NCBI RefSeq assembly: GCF_036014115.1
Contig: NZ_CP107913.1
Location: 7,309,501-7,373,500, forward strand
Source: Streptomyces sp. NBC_00448
GTDB taxonomy: Bacteria; Actinomycetota; Actinomycetes; Streptomycetales; Streptomycetaceae
Direction: 5' to 3'
Length of the DNA stretch: 64,000 nt
Below the pieces are notes generated by a model, which saw only the letters and a program-made list of their open reading frames with translations, did not search any database and was not told the DNA's origin. Shown in pieces: positions 37,696-47,900 of this stretch; position 1 is the stretch's first letter; every line of letters starts with the position of its first letter. Made by a program: the position numbers and the translations under genes.

Positions 37696-38415
37696 ATGAA
37701 TTCGGGGACGGAACGGAGTTCTTACGATGCGGAAGCGGATGTGAACGGCACGGAGGGCACCGGTCGGCGTATCTCGGCCCAGGTGGTGTGTACGGCGATC
37801 CGCGACGACATCGTGGGCGGTTTCTATCCGCCCGGGAGCCGGCTGACCGAGGAGTTGCTCGCGCAGCGCTACGGGGTGTCGCGGGTGCCGGTGCGCGAGG
37901 CGCTGCGCACGCTGGAGTCCGAGGGCTTCGTCCGCACCCGCAGGCACGCCGGCGCCTCGGTGGCCGAGCCGACCGAGCAGGAGGCCGCGGACCTGCTGGA
38001 GATCCGCGGGCTGCTGGAGCCGCTGGGCGCGGCCCGGGCCGCGCAGCGGCGGGGCGAGTCGCATCTGAAGGTGCTGCGCGGCCTGGTCCGGCTCGGGCAG
38101 GAGCGGGCGGTGCAGGGACAGTTGTCGGACCTGCCGGCGCTCGGCGGCTGGTTCCACGAGACGCTGGCGCAGGCGTCCGGCAGCCCCACGCTGGCCGCGC
38201 TGCTCACCCAGCTGCGGCACAAGATCGCCTGGGTGTACGCCGACGACGGCACCGCCCGGGCCGCGCAGGCGTGGGAGGAGCACGCGGCGATCGTGGACGC
38301 GGTGGCCCGCGGTGACGCCGAGCGCGCCCGCCGGCTGGCCGCGCTGCACGTGGAGCGGGCCACCGCGGTGAGAACCCTGAAACACTCCGTACACGCGGGG
38401 CGCCGCCGCGCTTAA
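37696..38415 (+). CDS. GntR-family regulator with FCD domain
   Basis: A 239-residue regulator. The winged helix is clear (VVCTAIRDDIVGGFYPPGSRLTEELLAQRYGVSRVPVREALRTLESEGFVRTRRHAG), followed by a helical FCD domain (LLEIRGLLEPLGAARAA...WFHETLAQASGSPTLAALL...WEEHAAIVDAVARGDAERA) in which D/H metal ligands of FCD proteins are partly recognisable (LHVER). It stands alone; its targets and effector are unknown. Confidence 0.9.
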   Translation: MNSGTERSSYDAEADVNGTEGTGRRISAQVVCTAIRDDIVGGFYPPGSRLTEELLAQRYGVSRVPVREALRTLESEGFVRTRRHAGASVAEPTEQEAADLLEIRGLLEPLGAARAAQRRGESHLKVLRGLVRLGQERAVQGQLSDLPALGGWFHETLAQASGSPTLAALLTQLRHKIAWVYADDGTARAAQAWEEHAAIVDAVARGDAERARRLAALHVERATAVRTLKHSVHAGRRRA

Positions 38416-38700
38416 CAATCACACCGTATACAAGAACGTGAATTGTTGTTTCGGGTATTCCGGAATAGCGGGGCCGGGCATTCCGTGGGGGCTGTCCGGG
38501 TCCGCCGGATTCCGCTGCGCGGATTTCCGTACGGTGTCGGTATTCCCGCCCGGCGGCCGGCGTGCCGCGGGCGCGAAAAGGCGTGCCCGAAAGAGACGCG
38601 TGAAAGGCGTGCGGGTGAGCCGCGTACGGAAGGTGGCGCGGCCGAGGCGGTCCCGGGTCCAGACCGCCCCGGGTGGGTCCAGGTTCAGACGCTCCCGGGC

Positions 38701-38982
38701 TCAGACGGTCTCGGGCAGCTCTTCCAGACCCTCGGCGACCAGCTTCGCCAGCCGGTCCAGCGCCGCGTCGGCGCCGTCGGCCTGCGAGGCCAGCACGACC
38801 TCCTCGCCGCCCTGCGCGCCCAGGCCGAGCACGGCCAGCATGGAGGCGGCGTTGACCGGGTCGCCGCCGGCCTTGGCGATGGTCAGGGGCACTCCGGCGG
38901 CCGTCGCCGCGCGGACGAAGATGGACGCGGGACGGGCGTGCAGGCCCTCAGCCCAGCCGACATTGACGTGCCGCTCAGCCAT
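38701..38982 (-). CDS. ptsH: Phosphocarrier protein HPr
   Basis: Central phosphocarrier of the sugar phosphotransferase system: accepts phosphate from enzyme I on His15 (GLHARPAS) and passes it to sugar-specific enzymes II. The 93-residue protein has the usual HPr length and fold pattern. At the regulatory serine position the sequence is NAASMLAVLGLGA, so a serine is present near position 46-48 as in Gram-positive HPr. AAGGA precedes the ATG by 7 bases. It is divergent from the GNAT fusion gene. Confidence 0.95.
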   Translation of the reverse strand: MAERHVNVGWAEGLHARPASIFVRAATAAGVPLTIAKAGGDPVNAASMLAVLGLGAQGGEEVVLASQADGADAALDRLAKLVAEGLEELPETV

Positions 38983-39154
38983 GGTGAAGTCCTTCGGGTC
39001 GGTGCGGTCTGCGCAGGTGGTTCCAGTTGTCTAGACCAGTTAAGCACGCCCGCGGTGCTGCTCCCGCACGTCGGCCCGCGCTTGAACGGGTCCCCCCAGA
39101 CTGCCCCCTGCGCGTCGGCGGCGCGAGCAGACACCCCACGCCGGTGCGGCCGCA

Positions 39155-39160
39155 TACGCT
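39155..39160 (+). promoter_or_regulatory. Leaderless-type -10 box
   Basis: TACGCT, then 6 bases, then ATG 39167. Confidence 0.6.
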
Positions 39161-39166
39161 GGGGCC

Positions 39167-41986
39167 ATGAGCGAGCAGCCGTACCCCGTCCACTGGGAGG
39201 CTGACGTCGTCCTGCGCGACGGCGGCATCGCCCGCATCCGGCCGATCGGCCCGGAGGACGCCGGACGGCTGGTCGACTTCTACGAGCAGGTCTCCGACGA
39301 GTCGAAGTACTACCGGTTCTTCGCGCCCTACCCGCGGCTGTCCGACCGGGACGTGCACCGCTTCACCCACCACGACTACGACGACCGGGTCGGCCTCGCG
39401 GCCACCGTCGGGGGCGAGTTCATCGCCACCGTCCGCTACGACCGTACCGACGAGCAGGGCCGGGCCGCCTCCGGGCCGGCCGGCACCCGCGCCGAGGTCG
39501 CCTTCCTCGTCCAGGACGCGCACCAGGGCCGCGGCGTCGCCTCCGCGCTGCTCGAACACATCGCGGCGGTCGCCCGCGAACGCGGCATCCTGCACTTCAC
39601 CGCCGAAGTCCTGCCCGCCAACCGCAAGATGGTGAAGGTCTTCACCGACGCCGGCTACACCCAGCAGCGCAGCTTCACCGACGGCGTGGTCCACCTCGAC
39701 CTCGACCTCGAACCCACCGTCGAGTCGGTGCGCGTGATGCGGGCGCGCGAGCACCGCGCCGAGGCCCGCTCCGTCCAGCGGCTGCTGCGCCCGGAGTCCG
39801 TGGCGGTGGTCGGCACCGGGCGCCGGCCCGGCGGCCTCGGCCGCACGCTGCTGCGCAACATCGCGGCCGGCGGCTTCACCGGCCGGCTCTACGCGGTCAA
39901 CCACGCCTTCCCCGAGGGCGGCACCGACGTCGGCGGGGTGCCCGGCCACCGCTCGGTGCGGGAGATCGCCGAGGGCGGCGCGAGCGTCGATCTCGCGGTG
40001 ATCGCGGTGCCCGCCGAGCGGGTGCCCGAGGCCGTGGCCGACTGCGGTGCCGCCGCCGTGCGCGGCCTGGTCGTGGTCAGCGCCGGCTACTCCGAGACCG
40101 GGCCCGAGGGCAGGGTCCGCCAGCGCGAACTGGTCCGGCAGGCCCGCGCGCACGGCATGCGGGTGATCGGCCCGAACGCCTTCGGGGTGCTCAACACCGC
40201 GCCCGACGCCCGGCTGAACGCCTCGCTGTCGCCGGACATGCCGCGCCGCGGCCGGCTCGGGCTGTTCACCCAGTCCGGCTCCATCGGTATCGCGCTGCTG
40301 TCCGGACTGCACCGCCGGGGCCTGGGCCCGTCCACCTTCGTCTCCGCGGGCAACCGCGCCGACGTCTCCGGCAACGACCTGCTGCAGTACTGGCAGGACG
40401 ACCCGGACACCGACGCCGTGCTGATGTACCTGGAGTCGTTCGGCAACCCGCGCAAGTTCACCCGGCTCGCCCGCCGCACCGCCGTCGACAAGCCCGTGGT
40501 CGTGGTGAAGGGCGCCCTGCACTCCGGGGCGGTGCCGGCCGGCCACGAGGTGCCGGTCACCCGCATCCCCGACTCCACCGTGTCCGCGCTCTTCCGCCAG
40601 GCCGGCGTGATGCGGGTCGACACGGTCACCGAACTCCTCGACGCCGGGCTCTTCCTGGCCCTCCAGCCGCTGCCGGCCGGCGACCGCGTCGCCGTCCTCG
40701 GCAACTCCGAGTCGCTCGGCCTGCTCACCTATGACGCGGCGCTCACCGCCGGGCTGCGCCCCGCCGCCCCGATCGACCTCACCACCGCCGCCGGCCCCGA
40801 CGACTTCGCCGCCGCGCTGACCGCCGCGCTCGCCGACCCCGGCAGCGACGCGGTGGTGGTCACCGCCATTCCCCGGGTCGGCACCGACCTGCTGACCGCC
40901 GACCCGAGCGATCCCAGCGACGCGAGCACCCGCCCCGCCGCGGCCGATCCGGGCGATCCGGGCGACCCCGAGGCCGGCGACGACCCGGCGCTGGCCGCCG
41001 CCCTGCGCGCGGCTGCCGCCGGCGCGGACAAGCCCGTCGTCGTGGTCCACCTCGCCCTCGACGCCATGGCCGACCGGCTCGGCGCCCCCGCGGAGGGGCC
41101 CGGCGCACCCGTCGGCCGTATCCCCGCCTACCGCGCGCCGGACCGGGCGGTCGGGTCGCTCGCCGAGGCCGCCTCCTACGCCGCGTGGCGGGCGAGCGTC
41201 GCGAAGCCCGGCCGGGTGCCCGACCTGGACCGGATCGACGAGGCCGGCGCGGCCGAGGACGTACGCCGGCTGCTGCCGCCGGGGGCGCCCGCGGGGGAGG
41301 GCGTCACCCTCGACGACGCCGAGACCGCGAGGCTGCTCGGCCGCTACGGCATCGAGGTCCGCCGGGCCCGGCCCGCGCCCGACCCGGACGCCGCCGCCGA
41401 GGCAGCCGCCGCGCTCGGCTACCCGGTGGCGCTGAAGACCACCGCACCCCACCTGCGCCACCGCGCCGACCTCGGCGGCGTACGGCTCGACCTCGCCGAC
41501 GAGGGCGACCTGCGGCGGGCGTACGGCGAGCTGACCGCGCGGCTGGGCGGACCGGCCGAACTGCGCCCGGTGGTGCAGGCGATGGCCCCGCGCGGGGTGG
41601 ACACGGTGGTACGGGCCGGGGTGGACCCGGCGGCCGGGGCGGTGCTCTCCTTCGGCCTGGCCGGCGCGCCCTCGGAACTGCTCGGCGACATAGCGCACCG
41701 GCTGGTTCCGGCCACGGACCGGGACGCCGCGGAGCTGGTGCGCTCCATCAAGTCCGCGCCGATGCTCTTCGGCTGGCGTGGCGCCGAACCGGTGGACACC
41801 GCCGCGCTGGAGGAACTGCTGCTGCGGGTGTCGATGCTCGCCGACGACCTGCCGGAGGTGGTCGCGGTGGACCTGGAGCCCGTGGTGGTCGCCGCGCACG
41901 GCCTGAGCGTGCTGGGCGCCCGGGTGCGGCTGGCCACCCCGCCGGCCCGCACCGACCTGGGCCCGCGCGCGCTCACCTCGTACTGA
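39167..41986 (+). CDS. GNAT acetyltransferase fused to NDP-forming acyl-CoA synthetase-like domains
   Basis: A 939-residue fusion. Residues about 15-190 are a GNAT domain (AEVAFLVQDAHQGRGVASALLEHI is the acetyl-CoA motif), then a CoA-binding Rossmann domain (SVAVVGTGRRPGGLGRTLLRNI), succinyl-CoA-synthetase-like domains (LFTQSGSIGIALL, FVSAGNRADVSGNDLL) and a C-terminal ATP-grasp domain (AARLLGRYGIEV...GYPVALKTTAPHLRHRADLGGVRL). This is the architecture of Pat-type protein lysine acetyltransferases that silence acyl-CoA synthetases. A Pro/Asp-rich linker (DPSDPSDAS...DPGDPGDPE) at about residue 580 is variable. Leaderless start at 39167. Confidence 0.9.
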   Translation: MSEQPYPVHWEADVVLRDGGIARIRPIGPEDAGRLVDFYEQVSDESKYYRFFAPYPRLSDRDVHRFTHHDYDDRVGLAATVGGEFIATVRYDRTDEQGRAASGPAGTRAEVAFLVQDAHQGRGVASALLEHIAAVARERGILHFTAEVLPANRKMVKVFTDAGYTQQRSFTDGVVHLDLDLEPTVESVRVMRAREHRAEARSVQRLLRPESVAVVGTGRRPGGLGRTLLRNIAAGGFTGRLYAVNHAFPEGGTDVGGVPGHRSVREIAEGGASVDLAVIAVPAERVPEAVADCGAAAVRGLVVVSAGYSETGPEGRVRQRELVRQARAHGMRVIGPNAFGVLNTAPDARLNASLSPDMPRRGRLGLFTQSGSIGIALLSGLHRRGLGPSTFVSAGNRADVSGNDLLQYWQDDPDTDAVLMYLESFGNPRKFTRLARRTAVDKPVVVVKGALHSGAVPAGHEVPVTRIPDSTVSALFRQAGVMRVDTVTELLDAGLFLALQPLPAGDRVAVLGNSESLGLLTYDAALTAGLRPAAPIDLTTAAGPDDFAAALTAALADPGSDAVVVTAIPRVGTDLLTADPSDPSDASTRPAAADPGDPGDPEAGDDPALAAALRAAAAGADKPVVVVHLALDAMADRLGAPAEGPGAPVGRIPAYRAPDRAVGSLAEAASYAAWRASVAKPGRVPDLDRIDEAGAAEDVRRLLPPGAPAGEGVTLDDAETARLLGRYGIEVRRARPAPDPDAAAEAAAALGYPVALKTTAPHLRHRADLGGVRLDLADEGDLRRAYGELTARLGGPAELRPVVQAMAPRGVDTVVRAGVDPAAGAVLSFGLAGAPSELLGDIAHRLVPATDRDAAELVRSIKSAPMLFGWRGAEPVDTAALEELLLRVSMLADDLPEVVAVDLEPVVVAAHGLSVLGARVRLATPPARTDLGPRALTSY

Positions 41987-42146
41987 ACGCGGCGGCCGGG
42001 CGGACCCGGGCGGCGGTCGGACGGAGCGCGGGCGGCGCGCGCGGCGGACCGTGGGCGGTGTGCGGCGGGAACCGGGTCCGCGACCGAGTACGCGGTCACC
42101 TCACGACCCGGGTCGCGATCGCGTTCTGACCGCCCCGGAGCGCGCA

Positions 42147-42152
42147 TAGGAT
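42147..42152 (+). promoter_or_regulatory. Leaderless-type -10 box
   Basis: TAGGAT, then 7 bases, then ATG 42160; this decides between the ATGs at 42151 and 42160. Confidence 0.55.
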
Positions 42153-42159
42153 GGACGGC

Positions 42160-42762
42160 ATGGCGAAGACCGGTACGACGACACAGGGCCTGCGCACAGC
42201 CATCGAGCGCAGCGGCTACTACCCGGCTCTGGTGGCCGAGGCCGTCGAGGCCGCGGTGGGGCGCGAGCCGGTCACGTCGTACCTGGTCCACCAGGAGACC
42301 ACCTTCGACGCCAACGAGGTGCGGCGGCATGTGACGGTGCTGGTGCTCACCGACAGCCGGTTCATCGTCAGCCACACCGACGAGCAGGCCGCCGACGACA
42401 CCTCGCCGAGCCCCTACGCCACCACCTCCACCGAGTCGGTGAAGATCGGCCGGATCTCGTCGGTCGTCGTCAGCCGGGTGGTGGCCAACCCCGAGTCCTA
42501 CACGCCGGGTGCCCCCGGCACCCCGGGCACCCTGCCGCGCGAGGTCGTGCTGACCATCGGGTGGGGCGCGGTCTCCCGGATCGACCTGGAGCCGGCCGCG
42601 TGCGGCGACCCCAACTGCGAGGCCGACCACGGGTACACCGGCTCCTCGACCGTCGACGACCTGTCGCTGCGGGTGAGCGAGGCCGGCGACGGCCCCGACA
42701 CGGTCCGGCAGGCCCTCGCCTTCGCCCAGGCCCTCTCCGAGGCGACAGCGGCAACGGACTGA
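42160..42762 (+). CDS. DUF5998 family protein
   Basis: A 200-residue protein (MAKTGTTTQGLRTAIERSGYYPALV) of the actinobacterial DUF5998 family. It contains EVRRHVTVLVLTDSRFIVSHTDEQ, suggesting a pleckstrin-like beta fold, and a cysteine pair (CGDPNCEADHGY) that may bind metal. Function unknown. Its TGA overlaps the next ATG (TGATG), so it is co-translated with the phosphodiesterase-like gene. An ATG three codons upstream sits inside the -10 region and was rejected. Confidence 0.85.
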   Translation: MAKTGTTTQGLRTAIERSGYYPALVAEAVEAAVGREPVTSYLVHQETTFDANEVRRHVTVLVLTDSRFIVSHTDEQAADDTSPSPYATTSTESVKIGRISSVVVSRVVANPESYTPGAPGTPGTLPREVVLTIGWGAVSRIDLEPAACGDPNCEADHGYTGSSTVDDLSLRVSEAGDGPDTVRQALAFAQALSEATAATD

Positions 42763-43970
42763 TGGGCGGACCGCACCCCGGCACGCCGTACCCCGACGCG
42801 TACGACCCCGAGCCGCTCGACCCCCGCACCGCCCCGGTCCCCGCCTACGGCACGGGCGCGCTGTGCGACGTGATCCCGGCCGCGCTCGCCGGGTTCGGCA
42901 TCCCCGGGATGCCCGCCACCCGCCTCGCCCTCGAACCGGCCGACCGGGTCTGCGTGTTCCTGGTGGACGGGCTCGGCTGGGAGCTGATCCTGCGCCACCC
43001 CGACGAGGCGCCGTACCTGACCTCGCTGCTGGGCAGCTCGGTCGGCGGCAGCGGGCGCCCGCTCACCGCCGGCTTCCCGTCCACCACCGCGACCTCGCTC
43101 GCCTCCGTCGGCACCGGCCTGCCGCCGGGCGCGCACGGCCTGGCCGGGTACACCACGCTCAACCCCGGCACCGGCGAGCTGATGAACCAGCTGCGCTGGC
43201 AGCCGTGGACCTCGCCGAACGTCTGGCAGCCGCACCCCACCGTCTTCCGGCTCGCCGAGGCCGCCGGCATCGCCACCTGCCAGGTCTCCTCGCCGACCTT
43301 CGCGCAGACCCCGCTGACCAAGGTCGCGCTCTCCGGCGGCACCTTCCACGGCCGGCTGGCCGGCGAGGAGCGGATGGACCTGGCCGCGGACCGGCTCGCC
43401 GCCGCCGACCGCGCGCTGGTCTACACGTACTACAGCGAGCTCGACGCGATGGGCCACCGGCACGGCGTCGACTCCGACGCCTGGCGCGGGCAGTTGGCGA
43501 TGGTCGACCGGCTGGCGCAGCGGCTCGCCGAGCAACTGCCGCCGCGCAGCGCCCTGTACGTCACCGCCGACCACGGCATGATCGACATCCCGTTCGACGA
43601 GGAGTCCCGGATCGACTTCGACGAGGACTGGGAACTGCGCGCCGGGGTCGCGGTGCTGGGCGGTGAGGGCCGGGCCCGGCACGTGTACGCGGTGCCCGGT
43701 GCGGCGGCCGACGTGCTCGCGGTGTGGCGCGAGGTGCTGGGCGACCGGATGTGGGTGGCGAGCCGCGCGGAGGCGGTCGCCGCGGGCTGGTTCGGGCCCG
43801 ACCCCGAGCGGCGGGTGCTGGGCCGGATCGGCGACGTGGTGGCCGCGGCCCGCGACGACATGGCGATCGTGGCGAACCGCACCGAGCCGGGGGAGTCGAA
43901 GATGATCGGCCTGCACGGCTCCATGACCCCCGTCGAGCAACTCGTGCCGCTGCTCCAAGTACGCTCCTGA
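42762..43970 (+). CDS. Alkaline phosphatase superfamily (nucleotide pyrophosphatase/phosphodiesterase-like) protein
   Basis: A 402-residue metalloenzyme. The metal-site pattern is VCVFLVDGLGWE (first Asp), FPSTTATSLASVGTGLPPGAHGL (catalytic threonine in PSTTATS), YYSELDAMGHRHG (Asp and His ligands), VTADHGMIDIP (Asp-His pair) and MIGLHGSMTP. All ligands are there. It belongs to the type I phosphodiesterase/nucleotide pyrophosphatase group; substrate unknown. No signal peptide. Co-translated with the DUF5998 gene. Confidence 0.9.
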   Translation: MGGPHPGTPYPDAYDPEPLDPRTAPVPAYGTGALCDVIPAALAGFGIPGMPATRLALEPADRVCVFLVDGLGWELILRHPDEAPYLTSLLGSSVGGSGRPLTAGFPSTTATSLASVGTGLPPGAHGLAGYTTLNPGTGELMNQLRWQPWTSPNVWQPHPTVFRLAEAAGIATCQVSSPTFAQTPLTKVALSGGTFHGRLAGEERMDLAADRLAAADRALVYTYYSELDAMGHRHGVDSDAWRGQLAMVDRLAQRLAEQLPPRSALYVTADHGMIDIPFDEESRIDFDEDWELRAGVAVLGGEGRARHVYAVPGAAADVLAVWREVLGDRMWVASRAEAVAAGWFGPDPERRVLGRIGDVVAAARDDMAIVANRTEPGESKMIGLHGSMTPVEQLVPLLQVRS

Positions 43971-43972
43971 AG

Positions 43973-44024
43973 CGTTCGTCTCTGCCGTCCGCCTCCTCCG
44001 TTCGTCTCTGCCGTCCGCCTCCGC
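43973..44024. repeat. Two tandem copies of a 26-bp unit
   Basis: The unit starts CGTTCGTCTCTGCCGTCCGC at 43973 and again at 43999, just ahead of the thymidine kinase gene; a degenerate third piece (CGCCGTCCGTCC) follows. The plus strand is pyrimidine-rich and, between 43973 and 44034, has no A. Confidence 0.85.
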
Positions 44025-44054
44025 CGTCCGTCCCGAAAGGCCGTCGTCCTTCCC

Positions 44055-44702
44055 ATGTCCGAGCTGGTCTTCTTCTCCGGAACGATGGACTGCGGCAAGA
44101 GCACCCTCGCGTTGCAGATCATCCACAACCGCACCGCCCGCGGCCTGCAGGCGGTGATCTTCACCCGGGACGACCGGGCCGGCGAGGGCAAGCTCTCCTC
44201 CCGGCTCGGCCTGGTCACCGACGCCGTCGAGGTGGCCGACGACATGGACCTGTACGGCCATCTGGTCGGCGTGATCAGCCGCGGCGGCCGGGTGGACTAC
44301 GCGGTCGTCGACGAGGCGCAGTTCCTCGCCCCCGGGCAGATCGACCAGTTGGCCCGGGTGGTGGACGAACTCGACCTGGATGTCTACGCGTTCGGGATCA
44401 CCACGGACTTCCGCACCCGGCTCTTCCCGGGCTCGCAGCGGCTGATCGAGCTCGCCGACCGGATCGAGGCGCTCCAGGTCGAGGCGCTGTGCTGGTGCGG
44501 CGCCCGCGCCACCCACAACGCCCGCACGATCGGCGGCGTCATGGTGGTCGAGGGCGCCCAGGTGGTGATCGGCGACGTGGACCGCGCGGCGGAGGTCGGC
44601 TACGAGGTGCTCTGCCGCCGCCATCACCGGCGGCAGATGACCAGCGCGTCGGCCGCCGCGGGCACCCTGTCGCCTGACGTGCTGCCGGTCAACCACTCCT
44701 GA
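44055..44702 (+). CDS. tdk: Thymidine kinase
   Basis: Phosphorylates thymidine to dTMP in the salvage pathway. The 215-residue protein has the type II thymidine kinase pattern: Walker A FSGTMDCGKSTLAL, the lid-type arginine region, Walker B AVVDEAQFL, GITTDFRTRLFPGS, and zinc ligands CWCG and CRRHH near the C-terminus. GAAAGG lies before the ATG at 44055. The length is close to the family norm. Confidence 0.96.
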   Translation: MSELVFFSGTMDCGKSTLALQIIHNRTARGLQAVIFTRDDRAGEGKLSSRLGLVTDAVEVADDMDLYGHLVGVISRGGRVDYAVVDEAQFLAPGQIDQLARVVDELDLDVYAFGITTDFRTRLFPGSQRLIELADRIEALQVEALCWCGARATHNARTIGGVMVVEGAQVVIGDVDRAAEVGYEVLCRRHHRRQMTSASAAAGTLSPDVLPVNHS

Positions 44703-44745
44703 CGACGGCCCGTTCGGCCGCCGGGAACGCGCGGACGACAAGGGG

Positions 44746-44789
44746 GCGGGTCCGGGCGGCCGCCGGCGAGGACGGCCGCCCGGACCCGC
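44746..44789. terminator. Bidirectional hairpin between tdk and the GH38 gene
   Basis: Perfect 17-bp stem (GCGGGTCCGGGCGGCCG / CGGCCGCCCGGACCCGC) with a 10-base loop, between two convergent genes. Confidence 0.85.
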
Positions 44790-44913
44790 TCGCGGCCGGA
44801 GCGGTGCCGGTGTCAGGCGTCGGACACCGGCCCGGACCGCGCGACGACGGTACGATCAGCGGTCACCGGCACCGTGATCGCCCGTGCGCCGTCAGGGGGG
44901 CGGAAAGCGGGGG

Positions 44914-47900
44914 TCAGGCCCGGCGCAGCCGGACCGTCAGGATCTGGAACGGACGCAGCTCCAGCGGCAGCCCGCCGTCGGCCGTGGCCGGCAACTCCTC
45001 GGCCGGGGCCTCCAGCAGGTCCGTGAGGTGCGTGGCCGCCACCGGGAAGTCGGCGCGCAGCGTGCCGCGGGCCGATCCGCCGCGCGACTCGTACAGCCGG
45101 ACCACCACGTCCCCCGACCGGTCGTCCGCGAGCTTCACCGCCTCCACCACGATGTCCGGGTTGTCCACGGCGATCAGCGCGGGTCCGCCCGCGGGCGCCG
45201 AACCGGCCGCCCGCAGCGGCAGGTTGAGGGCGTAGCCGGCCGCGATCGCGCCGTCCACGTCGGTGCCGACCACCAGGCCGTAGGCGAAGGAGTGCCGGCC
45301 GCGGTCGGCCTGCGGGTCGGGGCTGTGCGGGGAGCGCAGCAGGGACAGCCGCAGCGTGGTGGTGGTGCCGCCGTCCGCGCGGACCTGCCGGGACACGTCG
45401 TGGCCGTAGGTCGAGTCGTTGACGACGGCCGCGCCCCAGCCGTGCTCGCCGACGTGCACCCAGCGGTGCGCCCACAGCTCGAACCTGGCCGCGTCCCAGC
45501 TGGTGTTCTCGTGGGTGGGCCGGCGGACATGGCCGAACTGGATCTCGGCGCTCTCGTGCTCCGCGTGCACCCGGATCGGCCAGGCCGCCTTGAGCAGGGT
45601 GTCCCGCTCCTGCCAGTCGATGTCGGTGCGGACGGTCAACCGGTCGCTGCCCGCGGTCAGTTCGAGGTGCTGCACCAGGTGCGAGGCGCCGAAGGAGCGC
45701 GTCACGCGGACCGAGCCGAGCAGCGGCCCGGCCTCGGCGACCTCGACCTCGTCGGCCTCGGTGAGATCGCGCACGGTGTCGCGGTAGTAGCTGTCGATGT
45801 TCCAGGCGCTCCACAGGTTCGGGTCGTCCGGGTGGAGTTGGAGCAGGTTGCCCGGCCGGTCCGGGTCGATCGCCTCGCGCGCGGCGCGCTGGTCGTACAC
45901 CGAACGGACCAGGCCGCTGCCGTCGATCAGGACCCGCAGCACTCCGTTGTCCAGGGTGATGCCGTCGCCGTCCTGGCGCACCTGGACCGGCGCGGTGCCG
46001 GCGGCGGCCACCGCGCGGCCGGCGCCGAGCGCGGGCGCCTCGACCAGCACCGCGCGCCGCCCGTCGGCCAGCGGCTGGCCCTCGTCGGTGGCGCCGGCCG
46101 GCACCACCGCGACCTCCCGGCGGGCGTACGGGCCGGCGTTGAAGAACGCCAGGCCGTCGCCGCCGGCCAGCGCGGTGCCGATCAACCCGGCCAGTTCCGC
46201 CTGGAGTTGTGCGTGCACCGCCTCGGCCTCCTGGTGCACCCAGGCGATGGAGGAGCCCGGCAGGATGTCGTGGAACTGGTGCAGCAGCACCCGCTGCCAG
46301 ATCGACTCCAGTTCCTGGTACGGGTAGGGGGCGCCGGTGCGGACCGACGCGGCGACCGCCCACAGCTCGGCCTCCCGCAGCAGCGCCTCGGCCCGCCGGT
46401 TGCCGTGCTTGGTGCGGGCCTGGCTGGTGTAGGTGCCGCGGTGGTTCTCCAGGTACAACTCGCCCCGCCACACCGGCGGTCGGGGGTACTCGGCGCGGGC
46501 CGCCGCGAAGAACGCGTTCGGGTCCGCGACCTCGACCTTCACCGAGCCCTCCAGGTCGCGCAGCCGGCGGGCCTTCTCCATCATCTCGCGGGTGGGGCCG
46601 CCGCCGCCGTCACCGAAGCCGAACGGTGCGAGTGACCGGGTCGCCGCGCCCTTGTCGGCGAAGTTGCTCTCCGCGTGGGCGAGTTCGGCGCCGGTCAGGC
46701 TCGCGTTGTAGGTGTCGACCGGCGGGAAGTGGGTGAAGATCCGGGTGCCGTCGATGCCCTCCCAGTCGAAGCTGTGGTGCGGCAGCCGGTTGGTCTCGTT
46801 CCAGGACAGCTTCTGGGTGAGGAACCACTTCGCGCCCGCGAGCACCGCCAACTGCGGGTAGGCGGCGGTGTAGCCGAAGGAGTCCGGCAGCCACACGCCG
46901 TCCTGCGCGAGGCCGAACTCCTCGGCGAAGAACCGCCGGCCGAAGACGAGTTGCCGGGCCAGCGCCTCGCCGCCGGGCAGGTTGCCGTCGGCCTCCACCC
47001 ACATGCCGCCGACCGGCGCCCAGTTGCCGTCGGCCACCGCCTTCTTGATCCGCTCGAAGATCTCCGGACGGCGCTCCTTGATCCACGCGTACTGCTGCGC
47101 GGAGGAGCAGGCGAAGACCAGCTCCGGGTACTCCCGCGCGAGCGCGGTCATGTTGGTGAAGGTGCGGGCGCACTTGCGGACCGTCTCGCGGATCGGCCAC
47201 AGCCAGGCGGAGTCGATGTGCGCGTGGCCGACCGCGGCGATGGTGTGCGCGGAGGCGTGCGCCGGGCGGGCCAGCACGTCGGCGAGCCGGTCCCGGCCGA
47301 GCTGCGCGGTGCCGGCCACGTCGGCGACGTCGACCGCGTCCATCGCGTGCTGGAGCGCGCGCAGGATCTCGTGCCGCCGCGAACTGCCCACCGGCAGCTC
47401 GCGCATCAGCTCGTCCAGCACCTCCATGTCGTGCGTCAGGTGCCACACCGCGTCCTCGCGCACCGCGATCTCGGCCACCCGCAGCTCGTACAGGTGGTCG
47501 GTGCCCGCGGTCTCCTTCGAGCCGAGGTGGGTGCCCCGGCCCGCGGAGCCCACGATCATCGGGTTGGCGGCCAACTCCACCAGCAGGTCGACCGGTTCGC
47601 CGCCGGTGGCCGACTCGGCCAGCAGCACGCTGCGGTGGTACGGGTGCAGCCCCTGCAGCGGCGTGCCGGAGGCGTCGTGCACGAAGCCCTCCGCCTGGCC
47701 GCCGGGTCCCTTGGTCAGGTCGAAGCCGAGGTCGAAGACGGCCTCCACCCGGCGGCCCGCCCACTCCTGCGGCACCCGGCCGGTGGCCTTCAGCCAGGTC
47801 GTCGACCACGGGCCGCCCCAGCTGTCGCCGATCCGCACCGGTTCGTACGCCGCCGCCAGCGCGTCGGCGACCGGCACGGGTTCGCCCGGCACCTGCCAGG

